From Planctomycetaceae bacterium (GTDB lineage Bacteria > Planctomycetota > Planctomycetia > Pirellulales > Pirellulaceae), in the NCBI GenBank assembly GCA_027487485.1, contig JAIYDN010000076.1, forward strand, positions 119,223 to 183,222: DNA of 64,000 nucleotides. Reading direction: 5' to 3'. Shown here one piece after another: positions 43,733-50,946 of this stretch. Position 1 is the first letter of the stretch. Every line of letters begins with the position of its first letter. The position numbers and the translations under genes are program-made. The notes under the pieces were generated by a model that had not been told where the DNA came from, ran no database searches, and saw only the letters and a list, made by a program, of their open reading frames with translations.

Positions 43733-46118
43733 CTTGAAGGGAAACGACTTCGATCACAATGACCCGGAATCGGCTGACGTCGAATCGGGACATGAGATAG
43801 CCATGGAAGCGGACAGGATTATTTCCAGTTTGCTCCATGACTTGCTAGGAGAGCACGACTGTCCCAATTTCCAATCTCAAATTCAAAGCCGTCTAGAAAG
43901 CCTGAACGAGTCTTCCCACGGCAACATTGCCAGCCATTCCTACGAATCTTTGTCGGCTGTTTCGCTGTTCACAGAAGCAGAACACCTTGCCGCGACCAAT
44001 CTGGCATTCACGGAGCATCAAGGGAATGACGTACCGAGCGAAGAGTATGTTATCCCACCTGCGGTTGCGGCTATGACTTATCGCCAAGAGGATATCGAGC
44101 CTGATCTTTCTGCTTGGATTCGACGAGCTTCGTTTTTAGTTGCCGCGTTAGCCGCCGCTGTCGTCGGTGTTTTGCTGTATCCAGTTCTTTCCCCCACCAG
44201 AGTCGCAAACGAACCGCAGCAAGGTTCCGGTCTAAAGCCAACCCGTGCAGCAACTGGAACGCTGCCTGTCCTAGAGACTAGGCCGCAAGACGAAAGCCCC
44301 GAGAATCCCGCTTCATCCTCGCGATTGGCTAACCGGGATTCATCGAAAGAGACAGACGTTGCAACAACCACGAATGGTCAGTCGGCCGAATCGATGCGAG
44401 ACAAAATCGCGAATGACCCTGCGGCAACAAGTGAGTCCGTTGCCCTCAATGAAAAGCGGGCACCGTCCTCGGTTCTTCAAGGGGCGCTTCCCGACAAAGA
44501 AATGGTTGCCATCATCGATGGGCAACTTCAGCATCTTTGGGAAAGAGTTGGTGTACAGCCAACCAGCGAGATCAAAACCGACGCATGGTTGGATCGATCA
44601 ACTCAGGCAATCGTCGGGCGATTACCCACCGCAGCAGAGAAGGAAGCATTTCGATCCAACAAAAGCGGAAACAAGAAGCTTGACTTCGTGGATCGATTGA
44701 TCGCGAGCGATGAGTTCTCTCGGAAGTGGTCGTTTGTTCTTGCGAACCATTACTTAGGCCGCTCAAGCTCCAACACGGGCCGGAAGCAAACTTCCGAACC
44801 TGAAAAGGAGTTTGTATCTTGGCTTTCCCAAGCACTATCGAAACAAACCTTCGCAGGCGAACTAGAACGGGAAATGATCGCGGGCCCTCGTAATGGGAAT
44901 GCAAACAAAGAGGATTCGAATTTAGCAGACGGTTTGCTGCGAACGGATCCGGCATCCTACTTGCTTTCCGATTGGTTGGCTCAATCCGATGCGGAGAAAG
45001 AGGAGTTGCAAGCTGCGACGGGCAATGTTTCCAAAGAGCAGAGCCAAGCGACTTTTGTTTCTGCATCGCGACAATGGATGCGAATTACTGGCAGCAGTGC
45101 TATGGTTTGTTCGCAGTGCCATGAAGGTGATTCCCATTCGAAAGGTTTCGAGTCCTTTTTGGCGTCGACCGTTTCGAATCGAGGAAGCGAATCGTTCTGG
45201 AACGTTTCAGCGAATCTTACTCCGTTCTCCACGGAGAGAATCAAAGAGCAGAATATTCTGAAGGTCGGCAAAGCCAAGGATCTTTTCGTGGAGGACTTGG
45301 AGGGGCGGATGAAAGTCATGAAACCCATGGAGGCAAGAAGCAATTCTGGTTTGGAATCGGTTCGCGCATTGGGTGATTGGTTATTGAATTCCGTGGAGTC
45401 CAGAAAGTCTCTTGTGGATTCAGTCTGGGACGAAATTTTCGGTCAACCGTTAGTGCCAGTGCTGGGATTGACGGACCAAGAAGGGCTTCATGAACGCGTG
45501 CAGCTCCGGGACCTTTTGGCCAAGCAAATGCAACAGCGCCAAACGGACCTGGGCACCGTGGTTCGGTGGCTTGTAATGTCCGCGGCTTTCGGAGTGGAAA
45601 CGCCAACGGTGGATACCCCTTGGTATTTGAAGGCTACCGATTCTCAAGTTGCGGACGTACAGTACCAGCTTAAGCTGTTTGCAGCCTCGTCCGTGATGAA
45701 ACTGCAGCCAAGTGAAACGGCGTTAAAAACGTCTGCCTCACCTTCCTTGATTGCTGGCTGGATCGACTCGAACCGTACGGATGATTCGAACAACCTGACC
45801 TTGGCTCAGCCATCAGCAGCGATCACCGCAACCAAGCAAGAGTCGTCCAAATTGAGCAAGCTGATTTATAGCGATTCTCAGATTCGGTTCCTGATGGAAA
45901 GCAAACGGCCCTACGACCAAGTTGCTTTGTTTGCCGATCGAATCGGCAAGAGCAGCATGACGTTTTCTAAGATGGTGGATCATGCGTTCTTAGCTACATC
46001 GGCTCGCTTCCCAAGTTCGGACGAACGAGAACTCGCCTTGAAGGTTTTCGAGGTATCGAATCGAGACACAGTTCGAGCATTGATGATCTTGTTAAACGCT
46101 CAGTTGTTTGACAAATAG
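43725..46118 (+). CDS. Single-pass membrane protein with DUF1549-like haem-motif exodomain, putative sigma-factor partner
   Basis: This 797-aa protein has an about 132-residue soluble N-terminus with a helix SSLLHDLLGEHD near residues 34-45, one transmembrane helix (about 135-155), a Ser/Thr/Asn-rich linker, and an outside part like DUF1549: WLDRSTQAIVGRLPTAAEKE, then DFVDRLIASDEFS and a haem motif CSQCH at about 461-465. A degenerate DUF1553-like end follows. It starts at GTG 43725, overlapping the ECF sigma gene by 8 nt. Gene order, overlap and topology suggest a transmembrane regulator that binds the sigma factor inside and senses or takes part in the DUF1549 process outside. No zinc anti-sigma motif (HxxxCxxC) is seen, so this role is inferred. 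Confidence 0.75.
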   Translation: MSNLKGNDFDHNDPESADVESGHEIAMEADRIISSLLHDLLGEHDCPNFQSQIQSRLESLNESSHGNIASHSYESLSAVSLFTEAEHLAATNLAFTEHQGNDVPSEEYVIPPAVAAMTYRQEDIEPDLSAWIRRASFLVAALAAAVVGVLLYPVLSPTRVANEPQQGSGLKPTRAATGTLPVLETRPQDESPENPASSSRLANRDSSKETDVATTTNGQSAESMRDKIANDPAATSESVALNEKRAPSSVLQGALPDKEMVAIIDGQLQHLWERVGVQPTSEIKTDAWLDRSTQAIVGRLPTAAEKEAFRSNKSGNKKLDFVDRLIASDEFSRKWSFVLANHYLGRSSSNTGRKQTSEPEKEFVSWLSQALSKQTFAGELEREMIAGPRNGNANKEDSNLADGLLRTDPASYLLSDWLAQSDAEKEELQAATGNVSKEQSQATFVSASRQWMRITGSSAMVCSQCHEGDSHSKGFESFLASTVSNRGSESFWNVSANLTPFSTERIKEQNILKVGKAKDLFVEDLEGRMKVMKPMEARSNSGLESVRALGDWLLNSVESRKSLVDSVWDEIFGQPLVPVLGLTDQEGLHERVQLRDLLAKQMQQRQTDLGTVVRWLVMSAAFGVETPTVDTPWYLKATDSQVADVQYQLKLFAASSVMKLQPSETALKTSASPSLIAGWIDSNRTDDSNNLTLAQPSAAITATKQESSKLSKLIYSDSQIRFLMESKRPYDQVALFADRIGKSSMTFSKMVDHAFLATSARFPSSDERELALKVFEVSNRDTVRALMILLNAQLFDK

Positions 46119-46291
46119 CTGCAGTTGTCCTCAACTGCTTGGAACTGCAAAACACGTTCCCATCCCGAAAATGCCAACTAGAACGCAACGCTTCCGATGT
46201 GCTTTCGGTTCTTCAATCGAGCGTTTCTGGCTCCTAATCGAGGCCGAAAAATGGAGGACCATTGCAAGCCTCAGGATTAGTTGATAACAAC

Positions 46292-46384
46292 CACGGAACA
46301 CACGGAAAGGGAGCCTAGCTTCGTTTTGTTTTGTTTTGTTTTCAATCCGTGTGTTCCGTGTATTCCGTGGTCTCAGAATCCGTT
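46292..46384. repeat. CACGGAACACACGGA inverted repeat and 40-bp direct repeat copy 1
   Basis: CACGGAACACACGGA (46292-46306) is matched by its exact reverse complement TCCGTGTGTTCCGTG at 46346-46360. The loop includes a run of TTTTG units (46324-46342). The right side, 46345-46384, is a 40-bp block that recurs almost unchanged at 47111-47150. Confidence 0.8.
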
Positions 46385-46531
46385 CCAGTGTGGAAAGTTA
46401 GTTCTGTTTTGGTCGTCACTTGCCTGGAGCAAGTCGGTAAAAGATAACAAGTAGCCGGAGTCGCCAGACTTCGGGCAAAACTCTGGTCAGCATTACAATG
46501 AAATGGAAATGTCCGCATGCGAACCATTGTG

Positions 46532-46591
46532 AGCCCAGCGGGCGACATATCGGTCAGTCAATCATGAATCCGCGGTGTCACCCGCTGGGCT
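46532..46591. repeat. AGCCCAGCGGGTGACA-type inverted repeat
   Basis: AGCCCAGCGGGCGACA (46532-46547) pairs with TGTCACCCGCTGGGCT (46576-46591), 15 of 16 positions complementary, around a 28-nt loop. It could form a stable hairpin in RNA or single-stranded DNA. Confidence 0.8.
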
Positions 46592-46748
46592 TAGCAACTC
46601 GTTCCACCCGAGTCCAGTGGCTCACGCCACCGGCAGGGAAATGCCTCCCTCCGGGCTATCGTGGCGAGTAGCGCACCAAACCTATTGCGACGTGTCGAGA
46701 CAAGCCCGACCGTCGCTGCGGCGAGCACTCGTTTAACGCCCGCAGTCC

Positions 46749-46864
46749 GCTTCCGTCGAGCTCGTCTCGGCGGAGCGTACAACTGACAGCTACCATACTC
46801 ACCACTAGCCGTCTCTTGCTTCCGTCGAGTCCATCTCGGCGCGGCGCACAACTGAAAGCTACAA
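46749..46864. repeat. Two degenerate 47-bp direct repeats, 69-bp period
   Basis: A unit beginning GCTTCCGTCGAG and ending AGCTAC occurs at 46749-46795 and again at 46818-46864, about 80 percent identical, 69 bp apart. Both lie in the middle of the repeat island. Confidence 0.65.
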
Positions 46865-46932
46865 CAGGTAGCTTCCATTTGTTGCTTCCGATTGGGATGA
46901 ACCCAACGGAAAGCGTCAGCATGAGGTCGATT

Positions 46933-47061
46933 GTAGGCCGTAACAAGTCGCTTTGGACGCAGTTACGGCATGGCGTGTTAGGTAGGATTTGATTTGTTCG
47001 ATGGGGGCAATTCGCTTCGAGCGGGGCTGCCGTAACTGCGCTAGCGCTTGTTACGGCCTAC
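46933..47061. repeat. Long imperfect inverted repeat GTAGGCCGTAACAAG / CTTGTTACGGCCTAC
   Basis: The left arm 46933-46970 runs from GTAGGCCGTAACAAG to CGCAGTTACGGCA. The right arm 47028-47061 runs from TGCCGTAACTGCG to CTTGTTACGGCCTAC. The outer 15 bp and inner 13 bp of each arm are complementary; the middle differs (the right arm has a CGCTAGCGC self-palindrome). The spacer is 57 nt. Confidence 0.75.
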
Positions 47062-47110
47062 GTACAGCCAACACGTTTCATCGGCTTCCCTTTCTCCCCA
47101 TATCACTTCA

Positions 47111-47150
47111 ATTCCGTGTGTTCCGTGTATTCCGTGGTCTCAAAATCCGT
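47111..47150. repeat. Direct repeat copy 2 (TCCGTGTGTTCCGTGTATTC block)
   Basis: This 40-bp block matches 46345-46384 at about 38 of 40 positions, in the same orientation, about 766 bp apart. The two copies flank most of the island like direct repeats around an insertion. Confidence 0.75.
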
Positions 47151-47272
47151 CCTATGTTGGATACTTGGTCGTGGTTCGATTAACTACTGGTTAAGACGCT
47201 CACGCTTACTTCACTGTGATCATGAATACTGTGGGTAGTAAGCGTTAACGGCGAAAGCTACTTGCCCCCGGC

Positions 47273-48676
47273 TCAATACGACCCCGTGGAATTCCATCTG
47301 GCCCATGGGGGTAAATGATTGTTAAATCGGTTGGCCGCCCCTTTCATCCATCCCAATGGTTTGCCATCCCATTTTGCTAAGACCCATCCTGCCTGCATGG
47401 CCGCGACGCATTCGGAGTCGGTCAATGTCTTTCCATTCAAAAAATCTGTCGCTTGCCCAACCGTCAAGTGCTGTGATTGAAAGGAGGCAAAGTAACGCTC
47501 CAATAGCAACCCAAGCCCGTGCGACGGGATCCAATGGTTGCCCGTTTCGACCATCATTGATAAGTTGCTTGTCGAGATCGAGCGAAAAAGAGAGATGTTT
47601 TGATGAGAAAATGGGGTCAAGCCGGTTGCCATTCCAGATTCCCAATCCAGCTCCACTTCATGGAGACTGCCCAAGGTATCTAGCAGAGCCATTCCGAGTT
47701 CGATCTTTTGCTTGGCCTGTTGCTGATTAACTTTGGACGAGCGGCTTCCCGCCACCGCTTTCGATTTGCTTTTGCCTTGGGTCCGGCTGCCCTTTTCCAT
47801 CGAAGAGTGTGGTTCGTGATCAATTTCCTGTGTTAACTGCAAGCCAGCTGCAAACCCGCCCGCGCAATGGTCGCGATGCGGCCAGACTCGATAGCATCCC
47901 GGAAGCATCGGCGACCTCCATGTTTGCAGTTCTTGTGGCTCGATAGGCACCAGAACATTTGGATACTCTTCGAGCAGCCATTGGATTTGGGCCTCGTTCT
48001 CTTCCACCGCGAACGTGCATGTTGAATAAACAATACGGCCAGCCGGCTTAAGCAATCGCATTGCAGCTCGCAAGATTCTTTTTTGTCGTAATGCGCAATG
48101 TTCTATTTGGTTCTCCGCAAACGCGTTGTCATCGCGTTTGTTTCTTCCAACAAGAGTTTGCCCACTACATGGTGCGTCGACCAAGACGGCATCAAATCGG
48201 CCCGGCAATCGGCTCGCAAGTTCATCAGGGTCGTACGAGCATACGGCGTGGTTGGGTACGCCTGTTTTCGCAAGTGCGTACTTTAGAATGTCAAGCCTCG
48301 ATCGCACTGGTTCGTTCGCGAGCAAAAGACCTTCTTGCCCGAGAAGTTCAGCGATAGCGGAAGCCTTGCCTCCGGGGGCTGCGCACAAATCGCAAACGAT
48401 ATCCCCCGGTTGAAGATTCAGAAGATTCAAGGGCAACATGGAGGCTGCATCTTGAATGTAATAATCTGCCACGGCATAGTTTAGAAAGGCAGATGGACGA
48501 ATATTGGAATCGACAAGGAATCGCCCCCCAGAGAACCACGGAACAATGGTTGTCTCGAAGGGCAAACTAACATCGGCTCGATCAGGTCGAAGCCGGATAC
48601 TTCGTTTTCCGAACTGGTGGAGACTGGCTTGAAATGCGGAATGTTCGTCCGTCGGTAAAACTTCCGCGAGTGTCAT
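47273..48676 (-). CDS. RsmF/RsmB-like rRNA cytosine-C5 methyltransferase
   Basis: This 467-aa SAM-dependent enzyme belongs to the NOL1/NOP2/Sun family, which methylates cytosines of rRNA. The SAM-binding motif VCDLCAAPGGKASAIAE, motif IV DAPCSG with one catalytic Cys, and motif VI YSTCTF with the nucleophilic Cys are all present. The C-terminal region contains GKPLGWMKGAANRFNNHLPP, typical of the RsmF (YebU) subgroup, so C1407 of 16S rRNA or an equivalent site is likely. A Lys/Ser-rich linker (KGSRTQGKSKSKAVAG) is inserted before it. ATG 48676 overlaps the helicase stop (ATGA), so the two are coupled. Confidence 0.88.
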   Translation of the reverse strand: MTLAEVLPTDEHSAFQASLHQFGKRSIRLRPDRADVSLPFETTIVPWFSGGRFLVDSNIRPSAFLNYAVADYYIQDAASMLPLNLLNLQPGDIVCDLCAAPGGKASAIAELLGQEGLLLANEPVRSRLDILKYALAKTGVPNHAVCSYDPDELASRLPGRFDAVLVDAPCSGQTLVGRNKRDDNAFAENQIEHCALRQKRILRAAMRLLKPAGRIVYSTCTFAVEENEAQIQWLLEEYPNVLVPIEPQELQTWRSPMLPGCYRVWPHRDHCAGGFAAGLQLTQEIDHEPHSSMEKGSRTQGKSKSKAVAGSRSSKVNQQQAKQKIELGMALLDTLGSLHEVELDWESGMATGLTPFSHQNISLFRSISTSNLSMMVETGNHWIPSHGLGLLLERYFASFQSQHLTVGQATDFLNGKTLTDSECVAAMQAGWVLAKWDGKPLGWMKGAANRFNNHLPPWARWNSTGSY

Positions 48677-50832
48677 GGTGATTTCGACCGAATCAACTGG
48701 GACGAAGTTACGCGAATGACTGGGCACGAAGGAAGCGAACTCAGAAACACTTCGCCATATTGCTTAGTGGTCATTCGCGGATCCGTTACCACCACGATGC
48801 CAGAGTCGGTAGCCGTTCGTATCAAGCGCCCAAAGCCTTGTTTGAACTTAATCACCGCTTCGGGCAATTGGTAGTCGCGAAAAGGATTACCACCGTTCTT
48901 CTTGATCGCTTCCAACCGGGCTTCCAGCAACGGATGATCCGGGACGCTAAATGGTAATTTACTAATAATTACGAGCCGCAACGCATCACCAGGAACATCC
49001 ACCCCTTGCCAGAAACTCTCGGCTCCAAAGAGAACTCCTCGAGGGTTGTTCTTGAAGTCTTGAAGCAACTGATTTCTGGGTACCCCATCGGCTTGCGAGT
49101 AAACGGTTAGATTGTTTTGAATCATCCAAGGGGTCAATGAAGAACATGTTTTTCGAAGCATGTCGTAGCTGGTAAAGAGCACGAAAGCGTGACCATCGCT
49201 TTGGCCAATGAAGTGCTTCAACACAGGAAGTATCGATTGCTCGTACTTAAACTTGTCGATTGAAGGGTCTGGCAAATCAGTAACCAGATGAAGCTCAGCC
49301 AGTTTGGGATAATTGAATGGGCTACCGACTTGCAAAGATTTAGCGCCGCTGGCACCGATACGATGCTGATAGAATTCGAAGCCTTTATTGTTGCCAGTCG
49401 CAAGAGTTGCGCTGGTCATGATAACGCTCTTTACTTTTCGGAAGAGATGGTTACGAAGATGAGTTCCGATGTCCAATGGACTGCTTCGCATGATGACGCG
49501 AGTGTTGCTTCGTGTTTGCATCATGCGAGATTGCTGTTGCTCCAGCCAATAAACAGAATCGTCAAGCTTTTGCAGATTCCACTGGTCAAGGCCGGAGGCA
49601 AGCGTGCTTAGCCTCTGGCTAGCCGACATCAAATCCAGTCGTCCATTGCCGTCTTTAAGATCTTTGCCGAATCGTTCCAGTTGTTCGGATAGCGATTGAA
49701 GCCTCTCACAGAGCAATGGGGACAGGTTGATGGGTTCACGAACGCGTCCATTCCCCTTTTCTTGGTTCGCCAACCAGCCCATGAGATCCGCGGTTAAATC
49801 GTCCAATGCTTCCATGCATGCGTAAGTGTCGCGCGACAATTGCTTCAAGCCAAGAACTGACAGTATCCCCTTTTCATTGCGTGGGTTGTACAGCTTACGT
49901 AGCGTGTAATCGATTTGCGAGTTACTTATCTGGAGCCCTAAATGGTCCCCTGCAACCGACTCAATGGTGTGACACTCGTCGAAAATGACGGAATCGTATT
50001 TGGGCAAAATGCCCCCTCCTTGAGCTTTCAAAGCAAGATCGCTGAAGAACAACGCATGGTTAACGACCAATATCTGTGCATTCTGAACTCGTCGTCGTGC
50101 AGCATAGTAAAAACAGGAATCGTAATGATTGCATTTTCGTCCCATGCAATTTCCAGAATCGCTTGCTACCTCATCCCAAACGGATCCACTTGGACGAAAC
50201 CCAAGACTGCTCAATGAACCGTCGTTGGTTCGACCTGTCCAATCGACAATCGATTGAAGCTGATCATAATCACTTTCCTGACTAAGCATCCCCAAGGTTC
50301 GGCTTTGAAATACTTCCAGCCGCCGTTTGGAGAGATAGTTGCCGCGTCCCTTGACCAGTACGCTTGAAAACTCCCGAGGGATAACGGCGTTGAGCAACGG
50401 CAAATCTTTGGAGATCAGTTGCTCTTGCAAGCTAATCGTATGGGTGCTGACGACAATGCGTTTAATGGAATCATCATCATCCTCGTCCAATCCCTTTTTT
50501 TTGCCGGAAGGTGAGTCCATTTCGGGCTGGTCGGAAAGTTTCGTAGCACCCTCTTGCGAAGTTGCGTGCAGAATGGCCGGCACAAGGTATCCGAAGCTCT
50601 TTCCAACCCCCGTCCCTGCCTCCACCATCAGATGATGGCGTTTGGCCAACGCGTTGGCGACTGCGTCTGCCATTTCGAGCTGTTCATTGCGGTGTTCGTA
50701 GTTCTTGATCCGGCGGGATATGCTTCCTCCAGGTCCAAGAATCGAACGGATATCTAGCTCGTCCATCAATTGTTTCTGCATCCACTTCGCATTGGGGCCG
50801 CCGACGATCGACCGCGTCGTCTCAATAAGCAA
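48673..50832 (-). CDS. dinG: DinG/XPD-family ATP-dependent DNA helicase
   Basis: This 719-aa superfamily 2 helicase has Walker A EAGTGVGKSFGYL near residue 70, a DECH box (FDECHTIE), motif VI near QGFGRLIRT, and a cysteine group (CMGRKCNHYDSC and nearby) that fits the iron-sulfur domain of DinG/XPD helicases. It would unwind DNA 5' to 3', removing R-loops or D-loops during repair. The longest frame starts at TTG 50832; ATG 50781 or ATG 50766 (MDELDIRSIL) are plausible and nearer to family norm. It is coupled to the rRNA methyltransferase gene downstream and divergent from the WD40 lipoprotein gene. Confidence 0.88.
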   Translation of the reverse strand: MLIETTRSIVGGPNAKWMQKQLMDELDIRSILGPGGSISRRIKNYEHRNEQLEMADAVANALAKRHHLMVEAGTGVGKSFGYLVPAILHATSQEGATKLSDQPEMDSPSGKKKGLDEDDDDSIKRIVVSTHTISLQEQLISKDLPLLNAVIPREFSSVLVKGRGNYLSKRRLEVFQSRTLGMLSQESDYDQLQSIVDWTGRTNDGSLSSLGFRPSGSVWDEVASDSGNCMGRKCNHYDSCFYYAARRRVQNAQILVVNHALFFSDLALKAQGGGILPKYDSVIFDECHTIESVAGDHLGLQISNSQIDYTLRKLYNPRNEKGILSVLGLKQLSRDTYACMEALDDLTADLMGWLANQEKGNGRVREPINLSPLLCERLQSLSEQLERFGKDLKDGNGRLDLMSASQRLSTLASGLDQWNLQKLDDSVYWLEQQQSRMMQTRSNTRVIMRSSPLDIGTHLRNHLFRKVKSVIMTSATLATGNNKGFEFYQHRIGASGAKSLQVGSPFNYPKLAELHLVTDLPDPSIDKFKYEQSILPVLKHFIGQSDGHAFVLFTSYDMLRKTCSSLTPWMIQNNLTVYSQADGVPRNQLLQDFKNNPRGVLFGAESFWQGVDVPGDALRLVIISKLPFSVPDHPLLEARLEAIKKNGGNPFRDYQLPEAVIKFKQGFGRLIRTATDSGIVVVTDPRMTTKQYGEVFLSSLPSCPVIRVTSSQLIRSKSP

Positions 50833-50946
50833 AAGTATATGGCAATTCCATGATTCCTGTTAGTCTTCGGAATGCCCCATATCGGCTAGAATTGAGCAAG
50901 CCACGGTTTTTTGAACGCCATACCTGCCAACTATTTCCAATTGAAA

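Larger units (their letters stand above)
46119..47272. other. Non-coding, repeat-rich island between convergent genes
   Basis: No reading frame here has a credible family, ribosome-binding site or codon pattern. The 1154 bp between the membrane protein and rsmF hold at least four distinct repeat structures, listed separately: a TCCGTGTGTTCCGTG inverted repeat with a distant direct copy, an AGCCCAGCGGG palindrome, two related 47-bp units, and a TGCCGTAACTG/CTTGTTACGG palindrome. It reads like an accumulation site of small mobile or REP-like elements. Confidence 0.7.

Noticed and set aside
46391..46946. Short minus-strand frames in the repeat island (about 95 codons each)
   Set aside because: They consist of the repeat units, contain no known domain and lack translation signals.
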